Below, piece by piece: positions 1 through 10,392 of a DNA stretch of 64,000 nt (positions within the stretch are counted from its first letter, which is position 1; each line of letters opens with the position of its first letter). A model generated the notes under the pieces. It did no database searches, was not told where the DNA came from, and saw only the letters and a program-made list of their open reading frames with translations. The stretch lies in the NCBI RefSeq assembly GCF_002607735.1, contig NZ_NBVR01000031.1, positions 124,001 to 188,000 on the forward strand. Reading direction: 5' to 3'. Position numbers and translations under genes: made by a program. The DNA is from Proteus alimentorum (lineage in GTDB: Bacteria > Pseudomonadota > Gammaproteobacteria > Enterobacterales > Enterobacteriaceae).

Positions 1-17
1 ATGAAAAGGGAAAAGCG

Positions 18-878
18 ATGACAGAAGTGCTATCTGATTTAAGAGTGATTTATGATTTGCACAGCCACACTACCGCGTCAGATGGCGAGCTTTCACCAGA
101 AGCATTGGTGGACAGAGCGATAGAGCGTCAAATTAATGTCTTAGCGATTACTGATCACGATACAACGGCGGCGATGACTCCTGCTAATGATTATATTGCA
201 GAAAAAAATCTGCCTCTTACCCTGATATCAGGTGTCGAAATATCGACTTTGTGGGAGAATATAGAAATCCATATTGTTGGATTGAATATTGATATCAACC
301 ATAACGCAATGAAGGCGCTCCTTTCATCACAAAGTCAATGTCGTGAAACTCGTGCGATAATGATAGGTGAGCGATTAGAAAAAGCGGGTATTGCAAATGC
401 ATTTGAAGGGGCAAAAACCTTAGCACAGGGTGGACAAGTGACAAGAGGACACTTTGCCCGCTTTCTTGTGAATGAAGGGCATGTTGCTTCGGTTAATAAA
501 GTATTTAAACGTTATCTAGCGAAGGGTAAAACAGGTTACGTGCCACCACAGTGGTGCTCAATTGGTGACGCTGTCACAGCAATTCATGCGGCTGGTGGCG
601 TTGCAGTATTAGCGCATCCGGGACGATATGGTCTATCCTCTAAATGGTTAAAACGCTTAACGTTTTATTTTAAACAATTAGGTGGTGATGCAATCGAAGT
701 GGCACAATGCCAACAACCACCACAAGAACGGGAACAACACGCGGCATTAGCGCAACTTTATGGGTTAAAAGCTTCGTTAGGTTCTGATTTTCATCGCCCT
801 TGCTCGTGGATAGAATTGGGGCGTAATTTATGGTTGCCCAGTGGCGTAGAACCAGTTTGGTCGCTATGGCAAGAGTAA
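18..878 (+). CDS. rnm: RNase AM, 5'-3' exonuclease with PHP domain (YciV/TrpH)
   Basis: The protein has 286 residues and is a PHP-domain phosphoesterase. The metal-binding signature YDLHSHTTASDG (about residues 12-23) is followed by AITDHDTTAA, GVEIST, AHPGRYG and GSDFHRP, all expected metal ligands of the family. In E. coli the homologue removes 5' nucleotides from RNAs, including 5' ends of 23S, 16S and 5S rRNA, and hydrolyses 3',5'-nucleotide bisphosphates. Length and sequence follow E. coli YciV closely. It lies 24 bases before yciO on the same strand, the E. coli order downstream of the trp leader, so the trp operon may lie just left of the window (inference). Confidence 0.93.
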   Translation: MTEVLSDLRVIYDLHSHTTASDGELSPEALVDRAIERQINVLAITDHDTTAAMTPANDYIAEKNLPLTLISGVEISTLWENIEIHIVGLNIDINHNAMKALLSSQSQCRETRAIMIGERLEKAGIANAFEGAKTLAQGGQVTRGHFARFLVNEGHVASVNKVFKRYLAKGKTGYVPPQWCSIGDAVTAIHAAGGVAVLAHPGRYGLSSKWLKRLTFYFKQLGGDAIEVAQCQQPPQEREQHAALAQLYGLKASLGSDFHRPCSWIELGRNLWLPSGVEPVWSLWQE

Positions 879-902
879 CATTAGAAATTTGTTGAGGGAT
901 GT

Positions 903-1523
903 ATGAGCCAACTTTTTTATATTCACCCTGATAATCCGCAGGCTCGTTTAATTGAACAAAGTGCTGATATTTTACGCAAAGGCGGTGTAGTGATTTATCC
1001 AACAGACTCTGGTTATGCGATTGGCTGTTGTTTAGAAAATAAAGATGCAATGACGCGAATTTGTCGTATTCGCCAATTAGATAAAAACCACAATTTCACA
1101 CTGATGTGCCGTGATTTATCAGAAATTGCCAATTACGCTTATGTAGATAATGTTGTATTTCGTTTAATAAAAAATAACACTCCCGGTAATTACACCTTTA
1201 TCTTAAAAGCGACTAAAGATGTACCAAAGCGTTTGATGAATGATAAACGTAAAACTATAGGCTTGCGTGTTCCTTCTAACCCTATTGCATTGGCATTGTT
1301 AGAAAATATTGGTGAGCCATTAATGTCTACAAGCCTGATTTTACCGGGCAATGATTTTGCTGAGTCTGATCCGGAAGAAATCGAAGATTTATTAAGCAAA
1401 CAAGTTGATTTGGTGATCCACGGTGGCTATTTAGGACAAAAACCGACAACGGTAATTGATTTAACAGAAGATACACCCGTTATCGTGCGTGAAGGCACGG
1501 GTGATATTACGCCATTTCAGTAA
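903..1523 (+). CDS. yciO: YciO, Sua5/YrdC-family protein
   Basis: A 206-residue protein of the Sua5/YciO/YrdC family, with the N-terminal nucleotide and RNA-binding fold visible as GGVVIYPTDSGYAIGC (about residues 27-42) and later KRKTIGLRVPSNP. Relatives TsaC/Sua5 make threonylcarbamoyl-AMP for tRNA t6A; YciO itself is a paralogue that does not fully replace TsaC in E. coli. It is preceded by a GAGG ribosome-binding site and follows rnm, so the two are probably one transcript. A specific substrate cannot be assigned from sequence. Confidence 0.92.
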   Translation: MSQLFYIHPDNPQARLIEQSADILRKGGVVIYPTDSGYAIGCCLENKDAMTRICRIRQLDKNHNFTLMCRDLSEIANYAYVDNVVFRLIKNNTPGNYTFILKATKDVPKRLMNDKRKTIGLRVPSNPIALALLENIGEPLMSTSLILPGNDFAESDPEEIEDLLSKQVDLVIHGGYLGQKPTTVIDLTEDTPVIVREGTGDITPFQ

Positions 1524-1957
1524 GTCCATTGAGCTGATTAAACTGAATTGGGCGCAAAAGGCTCGATAGTGAAGAAATTTATCACGAGATAAAGAGATAA
1601 AAGGTGAAGGGATTTATCGCTTGTGTTAAATTTATACATTGCGATAAAAATTACGGTGCTTGTTTTTTGAAATCGGTTATATCAACGCGTATTTTACACG
1701 CTAAACACAATAACTCGATCTGTAGACAAACGGTTAAGTTGCCGTTAGGTTTTGCCAACATCGTTTTATCGTCACTATTTATCACAATGTTGATGTAGAA
1801 AGTTGATGTAAAAAATCATCAAGATTGTTCACTATTGAATCAATAAACCTGTGTTTATTTCTTATTTTAATAAACATGGGTTATTTTTATTTAATTGATT
1901 TTTAAAAATTAATTCTATTTTTATGACGCCTGTGAAGGCGACACATGAGGTTGTTTC
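1524..1957. other. Intergenic region yciO-rluB
   Basis: The 434 bases hold no convincing gene. A 64-codon reading frame at 1604-1798 starts with GTG, lacks a recognisable family and is not accepted. Two AT-rich inverted repeats are visible: TTTATCGC with GCGATAAA around 1613-1650, and the hairpin annotated at 1842-1890. E. coli has yciQ between these genes and I see no trace of it here. The rluB promoter should lie in the last 100 bases. Confidence 0.6.
1842..1890 (+). terminator. AT-rich hairpin, possible yciO terminator
   Basis: An 18-base arm AATAAACCTGTGTTTATT is complementary, with few mismatches, to AATAAACATGGGTTATT nine bases later, followed by a run of T. It may end the rnm-yciO transcript. 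The stem is AT-rich, so termination strength is uncertain. Confidence 0.4.
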
Positions 1958-2881
1958 ATGAGCGATAAATCGCAACGCACTGAAAAATTACAAAAAATCC
2001 TTGCTCGTTCTGGCCACGGTTCTCGTCGTGAAATTGAAGGCTATCTTCAAGAAGGACGTATCAGCATTGATGGTACAAAAGCGAAATTAGGTGATCGTAT
2101 TGATGTCACCACTACAGCAAAAATCCGCTTAGATGGCCGCATTCTAAATATCCGTGAAGCACAAAAAGAGGTTTGCCGTGTGCTTGCTTATTATAAACCT
2201 GAAGGTGAATTGTGTACTCGCAGTGATCCACAAGGTCGTCCGACGGTTTTCCAACGTCTTCCTCGCCTTAACAATGCACGCTGGATTGCAGTGGGCCGTC
2301 TCGATGTGAATACTAGTGGATTACTGTTATTTACAACAGATGGTGAATTAGCCAACCGTTTAATGCATCCTAGCCGTGAAGTTGAGCGTGAATACGCTGT
2401 CCGTGTTTTTGGTGAAATTGATGATGCGAAAATTCGTCAATTAACGCGTGGTGTACAATTAGAAGATGGTCCAGCTTCATTCCGCTCTGTTTCTTACCGT
2501 GGTGGTGAAGGGATTAACCAATGGTACAACGTTTCACTTACCGAAGGGCGTAACCGTGAAGTTCGCCGTATGTGGGAAGCTGTTGGTGTACAAGTCAGTC
2601 GTCTTATTCGTGTTCGTTACGGTGATATTGATTTACCAAAAGGTTTACCGCGTGGTGGCTGGGTTGAGCTTGGATTAGATCAAATCAACTATTTACGTCA
2701 GTTAGTTGAATTAAATGACGAAACAGTAACAAAAGTTGCAGTAGAAAAAGATCAGCGTCGCATCAAAGCGAATCAGATCCGTCGTGCGGTTAAGCGTCAT
2801 ACTAAAATATCAACACGTACTTCAACATCACCTGCTAAAAGAGCGTCAAGTCGTCGCCAATCAGCAGGAAATAAAAAGTAA
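1958..2881 (+). CDS. rluB: 23S rRNA pseudouridine(2605) synthase
   Basis: A 307-residue RsuA-type pseudouridine synthase. An N-terminal S4 RNA-binding domain (about residues 8-65) precedes the catalytic domain, where [14 protein letters not shown] carries the nucleophilic aspartate (D116). The motif [11 protein letters not shown] and the later [14 protein letters not shown] are family hallmarks. The basic tail after residue 250, rich in R, K and S, is a typical RluB extension. The enzyme isomerises U2605 of 23S rRNA (E. coli numbering, from family knowledge). A terminator follows at 2930. Confidence 0.95.
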   Translation: MSDKSQRTEKLQKILARSGHGSRREIEGYLQEGRISIDGTKAKLGDRIDVTTTAKIRLDGRILNIREAQKEVCRVLAYYKPEGELCTRSDPQGRPTVFQRLPRLNNARWIAVGRLDVNTSGLLLFTTDGELANRLMHPSREVEREYAVRVFGEIDDAKIRQLTRGVQLEDGPASFRSVSYRGGEGINQWYNVSLTEGRNREVRRMWEAVGVQVSRLIRVRYGDIDLPKGLPRGGWVELGLDQINYLRQLVELNDETVTKVAVEKDQRRIKANQIRRAVKRHTKISTRTSTSPAKRASSRRQSAGNKK

Positions 2882-2929
2882 TTAGCGAATAATTATTTAT
2901 TATTTTAAATTAAAATATCATTTTTTATA

Positions 2930-2966
2930 AATAAGCACTCATAGAAATAGGGTGCTTATTTTTTTG
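2930..2966 (+). terminator. rluB rho-independent terminator
   Basis: Stem AATAAGCAC / GTGCTTATT followed by seven T, 49 bases after the rluB stop. Confidence 0.8.
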
Positions 2967-3080
2967 ATGACTTTCTTTTTTTCATAAATAAAACTATGAT
3001 GCACGGATTAATGAGATGAGAAGTCATTTTTATTAAATAATATTTTATTTGTATATTTTACGATAAGGTATACGCGATAT

Positions 3081-4028
3081 ATGCATCGTTCTTTTTATTT
3101 AACAACTATGTTATGTGCGACTACTCTTACTACGGGTTGTGAGCCAGCGACTAATTTAAATTCACAATCTGGCGTGTTTTACATTAGTAACAATAAAACA
3201 ACACCGTTAGTCTTTCTAATTGATAATAATTCTTTTTGGCTAAATACAGGTGAAGTAAAAGAAATAAAATTAGAGAATGGGAAGCATGTATTAGTTGATG
3301 CTGATGGGAAAAAGAAAACCTTTATGATTTATCCTGGTAATCATGGCGGAATAATTAACCCATCTAGGGAAATCTACTATAGTTTTACTTCTATATTTTC
3401 TCCTAAAGAAGACAGTGAGCATTTGTACTTAACAATGCGTTCCGTTTGGATTGATGGTCAGCTTGTGCATGGCGCTATTAATAGTTCTGATGCTATGTTT
3501 ATTGATAATAATGTTTTCCGCTGTGAAGTTCCTTTAAATGAACCTATTCCGACTTATTTACCTAACTGGAGTAATAAGGGAGTGGTAAATGTATTAACTA
3601 AGTGTTTTTCCCAGTCTGAGTTTCAAGATTTTATATCAAGAAAGCCCTATGGTATTCATGTTTATTCAGGACGTAATTTATTAGAAGCGCATAAAGAAAA
3701 AGATAAATACAATTGGATAAATGATGAAAACACGCGGACAGATGATTTTATTCCGACATTGAGTCATATTGAGTTTAATAATAGCGAAATGCTGAAAGAA
3801 GCTAAAAGTATTTATAAAGTCACCAATTCCTATTTAGCTTCACGTGATCTGAATGAAAAGCAAAATTACTATAATGAATATCATTTTCATATAATGGCAA
3901 TGGCTATGGTTTATAGTCAACAAATACAAAATGATATATTCGATGATAAAGAAGCCTATTTAAAACTGATGAATGAAACAGGGCGCATATTTGGTGCTGG
4001 CATATTAAGTGAGCCAGTTTTAATATAA
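3081..4028 (+). CDS. Predicted lipoprotein, lineage-specific
   Basis: The 315-residue protein begins with a lipoprotein signal, with the lipobox LTTGC placing the lipidated cysteine at residue 20. The mature part is mixed alpha/beta, has no repeats and shows no enzyme motif I recognise. Three internal cysteines (in FRCEV, TKCFS and the lipobox) are the only ones noted. The next residue after Cys is E rather than D, so outer-membrane sorting is expected. It sits alone between rluB and btuR, where E. coli has no such gene, and is AT-rich like the surroundings. Function unknown. Confidence 0.75.
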   Translation: MHRSFYLTTMLCATTLTTGCEPATNLNSQSGVFYISNNKTTPLVFLIDNNSFWLNTGEVKEIKLENGKHVLVDADGKKKTFMIYPGNHGGIINPSREIYYSFTSIFSPKEDSEHLYLTMRSVWIDGQLVHGAINSSDAMFIDNNVFRCEVPLNEPIPTYLPNWSNKGVVNVLTKCFSQSEFQDFISRKPYGIHVYSGRNLLEAHKEKDKYNWINDENTRTDDFIPTLSHIEFNNSEMLKEAKSIYKVTNSYLASRDLNEKQNYYNEYHFHIMAMAMVYSQQIQNDIFDDKEAYLKLMNETGRIFGAGILSEPVLI

Positions 4029-4073
4029 ATAATTATTCATTTTTCAGATAATTGAATAAGAGGTAAAAGATTA

Positions 4074-4664
4074 TTACCAATCTATGCCTTTTTGTGCTTT
4101 TATCCCACTATCAAAAGCATGTTTAATAGGACGCATTTCTGTCACGGTATCTGCTAACTCGATTAATTTTCTATGGCATCCTCTTCCGGTAATAATGATA
4201 TTTTGATGGGAAGGACGAGAGCTAATAGCTGAAAGAACTTCATCTAATGGCAAATAGTTAAAGCTAATCATATAGGTAATTTCATCAAGAATAACCAGAT
4301 CGTATTCTGGATCATTAAGCAGTTTGAGTGCATATTGCCAAGTATTTAAACAGGCCGCTGTATCTGTACTTTTATCTTGAGTTTCCCAAGTAAATCCCGT
4401 TTCCATCACATAGAAAGGTACACCAAATTGTTCCAGTAGGTTACGTTCACCGTTTTCCCAAGTACCTTTAATAAATTGCACAACACCGACCTTTTTTTGA
4501 TGACCAACTGCGCGGGTCGCTGTTCCCATAGCTGCTGTTGTTTTTCCTTTACCATTACCGGTGAAAATTATCACAATACCTTGTTCTCGTTGAGCTTGCT
4601 CAATTCGGGTATCTACTTTTTCTTTTAAGCGTTGTTGGCGTTTTTGGTGTTGTGCATCACTCAT
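4074..4664 (-). CDS. btuR: Cob(I)yrinic acid a,c-diamide / cobalamin adenosyltransferase
   Basis: A 196-residue CobA/BtuR-type ATP:corrinoid adenosyltransferase. The P-loop GNGKGKTT lies at residues 36-43, followed by VVQFIKGTWENGER, DLVILDEITYMI (Walker B-like) and ITGRGCHRKLIELADTVTEM. It transfers the adenosyl group of ATP to Co(I) corrinoids, making adenosylcobalamin precursors. It lies 25 bases downstream of yciK on the same strand, the E. coli arrangement, so the two are probably co-transcribed. Confidence 0.95.
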   Translation of the reverse strand: MSDAQHQKRQQRLKEKVDTRIEQAQREQGIVIIFTGNGKGKTTAAMGTATRAVGHQKKVGVVQFIKGTWENGERNLLEQFGVPFYVMETGFTWETQDKSTDTAACLNTWQYALKLLNDPEYDLVILDEITYMISFNYLPLDEVLSAISSRPSHQNIIITGRGCHRKLIELADTVTEMRPIKHAFDSGIKAQKGIDW

Positions 4665-4689
4665 TGGACTACCTCAAACTTACATTATG

Positions 4690-5454
4690 TTATTCAGCAG
4701 GACCAGCTTTACGACCGGGTTGCGCATCTAAAGATTGTCCTTTCACATCAATACTGTCATCACTCATCAGATAGAGATATAACGGCATCAAATCTTTAGG
4801 TGTTTTCAGTTTTTGTGCATTTTCATCTGGAAATGCACTTGCTCGCATTGCGGTACGAGTGCCACCAGGATTAATGCAGTTAATACGCAAAGTACTTTCG
4901 TTATATTCTTCATTAAGTACCTGCATAAAGCCTTCTGTTGCGAATTTAGACACAGAATAAGCGCCCCAACCATAACGACCTTGGCGACCTACACTCGATG
5001 TGGTGAGAATAAGGCTTGCATGAGGTGCTTTGAGCATCAATGGTAATAATGCTTTTGTGAGCATAAATGTTGCATTAACGTTGACTTGCATAACGTCATG
5101 CCAAAGATTACTCGGTTGATTAATGATCGGCTCAACAACACCCAATAAACCAGCATTTTGTAATACACCATCAAGATGAGGGAAGCGTTTAACGAGAGTA
5201 TCAGCAAATTGCTGAAAATCATTCTCGGTTGCTGTAAGTAGATCAAGTGGATATAACATGGGTTGTTGGCCACCTGATGTGATGATCTCTTCTTGAACAT
5301 CTTCAAGTTTTGATAGCGTACGGCCCAATAAGATAAGTGTTGCGCCATATTGCGCATAAGTTAGTGCGGCTTCTTTTCCTATGCCATCACCAGCACCCGT
5401 TACTAGAATAATTTTATCTTTTAGCACGCTATGATCGGGTTGATATTGCAACAT
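4690..5454 (-). CDS. yciK: SDR-family oxidoreductase YciK
   Basis: A 254-residue classical short-chain dehydrogenase. It has the nucleotide-binding motif TGAGDGIG near residue 20, the structural LQNAGLLG, and the catalytic pair YSVSK with an upstream serine in LTTSSVGRQG. The physiological substrate of YciK is unknown. Its position immediately upstream of btuR is conserved with E. coli, though no functional link to cobalamin is established. Confidence 0.93.
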   Translation of the reverse strand: MLQYQPDHSVLKDKIILVTGAGDGIGKEAALTYAQYGATLILLGRTLSKLEDVQEEIITSGGQQPMLYPLDLLTATENDFQQFADTLVKRFPHLDGVLQNAGLLGVVEPIINQPSNLWHDVMQVNVNATFMLTKALLPLMLKAPHASLILTTSSVGRQGRYGWGAYSVSKFATEGFMQVLNEEYNESTLRINCINPGGTRTAMRASAFPDENAQKLKTPKDLMPLYLYLMSDDSIDVKGQSLDAQPGRKAGPAE

Positions 5455-5664
5455 ATTGATATCCTGTCTAGTAAAAAGTAAATAAAGTGTAACGTCTTAT
5501 TTGTCTAGCGACCAGTTTAGTCTGACTTTTTGTTTACAATTTATGGCTGTTTTCTTTATGGTATTAAACATAATCATGCCTTTGTTACTGGCGCTAAAGC
5601 AGAATTTCGTTAAACTAGGCATATTGGTTTTAGTCAGTGTTATTAACCTTAAAAAGAGGTCTTT

Positions 5665-6711
5665 GTGGAGTATATTTTGCAATATGGACTGTTTTTAGCA
5701 GAAATTGTCACTGTTGTTGTGGCGATTATCGCTATCGTGTTGTTTTTCGTTGTGATTGGAAACAAGAAGCAAAATCGTAAAGGGACATTAAGAGTCACAG
5801 ATCTTGCTGAAGCTTATGAAGAAAAACAGCGCGTTATGCAACAAGCAAAAATGGACGATGCTGAATTAAAAGTCTGGTATAAAGCGTTTAAAAAGCAGCA
5901 GAAAAAAGAGAATAAACAGAGTAAAAACAATGCAAAAGAAGGTAAAAAAGGCGTTGTAAAACCTTGTTTATATGTGCTTGATTTTAACGGTAGCATGGAT
6001 GCCCACGAAGTGGGGGCATTACGTGAAGAAATCAGTGCTATTCTTTCTGTTGCACAAGCAGGTGATGAAGTATTACTGCGTTTAGAAAGCCCCGGTGGCA
6101 TGGTTCACGGATATGGATTAGCAGCAGCTCAATTAACACGCTTAAAAGAAAAGGGCATTAAACTGACTGCGGTTGTCGATAAAGTGGCTGCTAGCGGGGG
6201 ATATATGATGGCATGTGTGGCTGATAAAATTGTTGCTGCGCCATTTGCGATTATTGGCTCGATAGGTGTTGTGGCCCAGATCCCCAACATTCACCGTTTA
6301 CTCAAGAAAAATGATATTGATGTTGAGTTACATACGGCTGGCGAATATAAGCGCACATTGACCTTATTAGGCGAAAATACCGAAGAAGGTCGTGAGAAAT
6401 TTAAGCAAGATTTAAATGAAACGCATCTATTGTTTAAATCATTTGTGCATAAATATCGCCCTCAACTTGATATCGATAGTGTTGCAACTGGTGAATATTG
6501 GTACGGCTCAGAAGCACTAAATAGAGGCTTAATTGATGAAGTTGGTGTGAGTGATGATTGGTTGATCGATCATATTAATGATTTTGAAGTTCTCTCTGTC
6601 CAATATGTTACTAAAAAGAAAATGGTTGAACGTGTTACAGGCGGCGCAATGGAAAGCATTGATAAACTGATGATGCGTTGGGTACAAAGAAGTAAAAAAC
6701 CGCTGCTATAA
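5665..6711 (+). CDS. sohB: Inner-membrane serine protease SohB (S49 family)
   Basis: The 348-residue protein has an N-terminal membrane anchor (about residues 5-30), a charged, lysine-rich linker to about residue 95, and a C-terminal S49 peptidase domain. The nucleophile lies in AASGGYMMA (S177) and the general base is probably K229 in EYKRT. It faces the periplasm in E. coli, where extra copies suppress htrA defects. Start choice: GTG or ATG candidates occur near 5665; an AAAGAGG sequence sits ten or so bases upstream, supporting this start. Confidence 0.93.
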   Translation: MEYILQYGLFLAEIVTVVVAIIAIVLFFVVIGNKKQNRKGTLRVTDLAEAYEEKQRVMQQAKMDDAELKVWYKAFKKQQKKENKQSKNNAKEGKKGVVKPCLYVLDFNGSMDAHEVGALREEISAILSVAQAGDEVLLRLESPGGMVHGYGLAAAQLTRLKEKGIKLTAVVDKVAASGGYMMACVADKIVAAPFAIIGSIGVVAQIPNIHRLLKKNDIDVELHTAGEYKRTLTLLGENTEEGREKFKQDLNETHLLFKSFVHKYRPQLDIDSVATGEYWYGSEALNRGLIDEVGVSDDWLIDHINDFEVLSVQYVTKKKMVERVTGGAMESIDKLMMRWVQRSKKPLL

Positions 6712-6730
6712 GCCAATAAGTACGCAATAA

Positions 6731-6765
6731 ATGATATCAGTGATACAGGTTATCGCTGATATCAT
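6731..6765 (+). terminator. Hairpin downstream of sohB
   Basis: ATGATATCAGTGATA pairs with TATCGCTGATATCAT (one mismatch), 19 bases after the sohB stop. The T-run after it is broken, so it may act as transcript-end stabiliser rather than a strong terminator. Confidence 0.55.
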
Positions 6766-6858
6766 CCTTTCTTACCCAATCACACTCCAATCACTATTCC
6801 TAAACATTTCCGATAAATATTCTAACTTTCTATTTTAAAAGCTTTTATTTCGATAAGG

Positions 6859-6888
6859 AAAAAAAAAGCCAGTGAAAAATTCACTGGC
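6859..6888 (-). terminator. Strong minus-strand rho-independent terminator
   Basis: On the minus strand GCCAGTGAA, loop TTT, TTCACTGGC is followed by nine T. It lies more than 300 bases beyond the yciN stop, so it either ends a long yciN transcript or a separate minus-strand RNA. Confidence 0.8.
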
Positions 6889-7097
6889 AATCAAAGAAAT
6901 AATTGATATTGCTTATAACAACAACAGGGTAAATATTTCCTCTTTCTAGGAGGTCTTAATATAGCCGTAAATAGAGAATAAAAATAATGGATATTGCTGA
7001 TTGTATTGATAGGTAAGTGTAATCATGAGTTAAGATGCGACAAAAAAACAGCATTATAAGTAGTTTGAATTATTATTCTTTATTTTTGTTTAATTAT

Positions 7098-7134
7098 GCC
7101 AGCTATTGGCATTTAAAAGAATGCAATAACTGGC
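7098..7134. repeat. Imperfect inverted repeat after yciN
   Basis: GCCAGCTATTGGCATT and AATGCAATAACTGGC can form a long hairpin with a bulge. It could be the yciN transcript end, since it lies about 80 bases beyond the yciN stop. No clear T-run on either strand. Confidence 0.45.
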
Positions 7135-7215
7135 AAGTAACGTCGCTTTTTTGTTATCGAGAAAAAGTAAAGTAATTTACTTCAGTGATTAAATAAAAAT
7201 AATCATGAAGAAGAC

Positions 7216-7464
7216 TTATTCTAAATGGTATTTATCAGATAACACATGAGCTAAATGCTTAAACATATTGAATGCTGCTGTGCTTTTAGCAGTCGGTAAA
7301 CCTTGTTCATCTAAAAAAAATTCACCTTTAAATACGAGGACATTATCTTTCTGTTCAACCGAATCAGCACGCATTCCTTGTAAATAATCTTCATGTTCAC
7401 ATATGATTTTATTCGCTTTTTCAAGTAGCATCTCTGTTGTAATCGGTGTAGTTTGTGTTGACAT
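7216..7464 (-). CDS. yciN: YciN, DUF2498 family protein
   Basis: An 82-residue acidic protein matching E. coli YciN in length and in the segments [19 protein letters not shown] and [22 protein letters not shown]. The family is small, cytoplasmic and of unknown function. It is divergent from topA and a GGAGC ribosome-binding site precedes the ATG. The E. coli order sohB-yciN-topA is kept. Confidence 0.9.
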   Translation of the reverse strand: MSTQTTPITTEMLLEKANKIICEHEDYLQGMRADSVEQKDNVLVFKGEFFLDEQGLPTAKSTAAFNMFKHLAHVLSDKYHLE

Positions 7465-7773
7465 AATATGTGCTCCTTAGAAAAATAATTTGTTGCGCCT
7501 CACTTTTTATCAGGTAGAGTGTGGCATTTTTAAAAGCTTAGCTACTCTATATATGTAGCAAACAATGATTTGCCTGTACTCGATCAAAGCAGTGAGGTGA
7601 TTAAAATACCTCAAAAAAAGTCATGAGTTTTGAGCTTAAACAAAAGCTTTGAATAAAAACAGGTTGATATATTGCAAAACTAACGCAATATAAAAAAGAG
7701 ATTTTAAACATTTTTTTAGTTGAGGGTATTAAACGATACCGTCATAACAAAGTTTAATTAGGTAAAGGTAATT
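7465..7773. other. Intergenic promoter region yciN/topA
   Basis: The 309 bases between divergent yciN and topA hold no gene. The stretch is AT-rich with several TATAAT-like hexamers. In E. coli topA has several promoters that respond to supercoiling, and this spacing would allow the same, but I cannot assign individual promoters. Confidence 0.5.
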
Positions 7774-10371
7774 ATGGGTAAAGCTCTTGTTATCGTGGAG
7801 TCCCCGGCTAAAGCCAAAACGATCAATAAATATCTTGGCAATGACTACGTAGTTAAATCTAGCGTGGGTCACATTCGTGATTTGCCAAAGAGTGGTTCTG
7901 GCAGCCAGAAGAGCGAAAACTCATCCGCCACGAAAGGCGTGAAAAAAGTTAAAAAGGATGAGAAATCAGCCTTAGTCAGCCGTATGGGGGTTGATCCCTA
8001 TAATGGATGGAATGCGAACTATCAAATTCTACCCGGCAAAGAAAAAGTCGTGGCTGAACTAAAAGCATTGGCTGAGAAAGCTGATCATGTCTATCTCGCG
8101 ACGGACCTTGACCGCGAAGGAGAAGCTATCGCGTGGCATTTACGCGAAGTTATCGGCGGTGATGATGAACGATTTAGTCGAGTGGTTTTTAACGAAATCA
8201 CTAAAAATGCCATTACACAAGCTTTCCAAACTCCGGGTGAGTTAAATATAGATCGCGTTAACGCGCAACAAGCACGTCGCTTTATGGATCGTGTTGTGGG
8301 CTATATGGTTTCACCTTTGCTTTGGAAAAAAGTGGCTCGTGGATTATCTGCAGGTCGAGTGCAATCCGTTGCTGTGCGTCTTTTAGTTGAACGTGAGCGT
8401 GAAATTAAAGCCTTTGTTCCTGAAGAGTATTGGCAATTACATGCATCACTGCTAACGCCTGATGAGCAACCATTGCGTATGGAAGTCACGCATTATAATG
8501 ATAAAGCTTTCAACCCTGTTTCTTCCGATGAAACACAGGTTGCAGTTAACGCATTACAACATGCGACCTTCACGGTAAAAGATCGTGAAGATAGACCAAC
8601 ATCAAGCAAACCAAGTGCACCACTTATCACATCAACCTTACAACAAGCGGCAAGTACGCGTTTAAGTTTTGGTGTGAAAAAGACGATGATGCTAGCTCAG
8701 CGCCTTTATGAAGCAGGTTATATAACCTATATGCGTACTGACTCAACTAACTTGAGTCAAGATGCAATTCAGATGGCACGTGATTATATTAATGAGAATT
8801 TTGGTGCTAAATATTTGCCGAAGGAGCCAAATGTTTATTCGAGCAAAGAAAATTCTCAAGAAGCGCACGAAGCTATCCGTCCTTCTGATATCAACGTTAT
8901 CGCTGAATCTTTAAAAGATATGGATAACGATGCCAAACGTTTATATCAACTGATTTGGAATCAATTTGTTGCTTGTCAAATGACACCAGCAAAATATGAT
9001 TCAACCACATTAACAGTCGAATCAGGTGATTATAAACTACGTGCTAAAGGTCGTACTTTACGTTTTGCTGGTTGGACGAAAGTCATGCCTGCGATGCGTA
9101 ATAAAGATGAAGATAAAACTTTACCTGCTGTTGATGTAGGGGCAAAACTGGCTTTAGCTGAATTAGAACCTTCTCAGCACTTTACTAAACCACCAGCACG
9201 TTTTAGCGAAGCGACTTTAGTTAAAGAATTAGAAAAACGCGGTATTGGCCGTCCTTCAACGTATGCATCTATCATCTCGACTATTCAAGATCGTGGTTAT
9301 GTGAAAGTTGAAAACCGTCGTTTTTATGCAGAAAAAATGGGTGAAATTGTAACCGATCGCTTAGAAGAGAATTTTAGCGATTTAATGAATTACGATTTTA
9401 CTGCGCAAATGGAAGATCACCTCGACCATGTTGCTAATAATGAAGAAAACTGGAAAGCGGTATTAGATGCATTCTTCACCGATTTTAGTCAGCAATTAGA
9501 TGTTGCTGAAAAAGATCCTGAAGAAGGTGGAATGCGACCAAACCCAATGGTGATCACGTCAATTGAATGTCCAACTTGCTCTCGTCATATGGGAATTAGA
9601 ACGGCGACAACAGGCGTATTCTTAGGATGTTCAGGTTATGCTTTACCGCCTAAAGAACGTTGTAAGCAAACCATTAACCTTATCCCTGAAGACGAATTAT
9701 TAAATATTCTTGAAGGGGAAGATGCAGAAACTAACGCATTACGTGCACGTCGTCGTTGCCCGAAATGTGGTACTGCAATGGACAGTTATCTGATTGATAC
9801 TCATCGTAAATTACATGTTTGTGGTAATAACCCTGCATGTGATGGTTATGAAGTTGAAGAGGGTGAATTCCGCTTAAAAGGTTATGAAGGTCCAGTTATT
9901 GAGTGCGATAAATGTGGCGCTGAAATGCACCTGAAAATGGGGCGTTTTGGTAAATACATGGGTTGTACTAATGATGACTGTAAAAATACCCGTAAGATCT
10001 TAAAAAGCGGTGAAATTGCACCACCGAAGGAAGATCCCGTTCCACTTCCTGAATTGCCATGTGAAAAATCAGATGCTTACTTTGTCTTACGAGACGGGGC
10101 TGCTGGTGTATTCTTGGCTGCAAACACGTTCCCTAAATCAAGAGAAACGCGCGCACCAAAAGTAGAAGAGCTGGTTCGTTTTAAAGACCGTTTAGCAGAG
10201 AAAATGCGCTATTTAGCAGAAGCTCCGGTGGCTGATCCTGAAGGAAACCCAACTATTGTGCGTTTTAGTCGTAAAACAAAACAGCAATATGTTTCTTCAG
10301 AGAAAGATGGCAAGGCTACAGGCTGGTCTGCGTTTTATGTCGATGGCAAATGGGTTGAAAAAACCAAATAA
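7774..10371 (+). CDS. topA: DNA topoisomerase I
   Basis: An 865-residue type IA topoisomerase of full length. It opens with the TOPRIM motif [20 protein letters not shown], followed by acidic DLDREGEA. The catalytic tyrosine is Y319 in ITYMRTDST, the same number as in E. coli. Three C-terminal zinc ribbons are visible (CPTC..., CPKCGTAM..., CDKCGAEM...), followed by a basic zinc-less domain. It relaxes negative supercoils and opposes gyrase. It is followed by its own terminator at 10393. Confidence 0.98.
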   Translation: MGKALVIVESPAKAKTINKYLGNDYVVKSSVGHIRDLPKSGSGSQKSENSSATKGVKKVKKDEKSALVSRMGVDPYNGWNANYQILPGKEKVVAELKALAEKADHVYLATDLDREGEAIAWHLREVIGGDDERFSRVVFNEITKNAITQAFQTPGELNIDRVNAQQARRFMDRVVGYMVSPLLWKKVARGLSAGRVQSVAVRLLVEREREIKAFVPEEYWQLHASLLTPDEQPLRMEVTHYNDKAFNPVSSDETQVAVNALQHATFTVKDREDRPTSSKPSAPLITSTLQQAASTRLSFGVKKTMMLAQRLYEAGYITYMRTDSTNLSQDAIQMARDYINENFGAKYLPKEPNVYSSKENSQEAHEAIRPSDINVIAESLKDMDNDAKRLYQLIWNQFVACQMTPAKYDSTTLTVESGDYKLRAKGRTLRFAGWTKVMPAMRNKDEDKTLPAVDVGAKLALAELEPSQHFTKPPARFSEATLVKELEKRGIGRPSTYASIISTIQDRGYVKVENRRFYAEKMGEIVTDRLEENFSDLMNYDFTAQMEDHLDHVANNEENWKAVLDAFFTDFSQQLDVAEKDPEEGGMRPNPMVITSIECPTCSRHMGIRTATTGVFLGCSGYALPPKERCKQTINLIPEDELLNILEGEDAETNALRARRRCPKCGTAMDSYLIDTHRKLHVCGNNPACDGYEVEEGEFRLKGYEGPVIECDKCGAEMHLKMGRFGKYMGCTNDDCKNTRKILKSGEIAPPKEDPVPLPELPCEKSDAYFVLRDGAAGVFLAANTFPKSRETRAPKVEELVRFKDRLAEKMRYLAEAPVADPEGNPTIVRFSRKTKQQYVSSEKDGKATGWSAFYVDGKWVEKTK

Positions 10372-10392
10372 TATTGGCATGACGTGATAAAT

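Larger units (their letters stand above)
6712..7215. other. Intergenic region sohB-yciN with three hairpins
   Basis: The 504 bases carry no protein gene that I can support. They hold a long hairpin just after sohB (6731-6765), a strong minus-strand terminator (6859-6888), and a large imperfect inverted repeat (7098-7134). On the minus strand a perfect TATAAT occurs near 7054. Between it and the terminator lies a non-coding stretch that could be a small RNA; see findings. Confidence 0.6.

Noticed and set aside
1..21. Six-codon frame MKREKR overlapping the rnm start
   Set aside because: Too short to judge and cut by the window edge; most likely chance AG-rich leader sequence serving as ribosome-binding site.
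1604..1798. 64-codon frame between yciO and rluB
   Set aside because: GTG start, no family recognised and unusual residue content with many cysteines and isolated hydrophobics; no E. coli equivalent.
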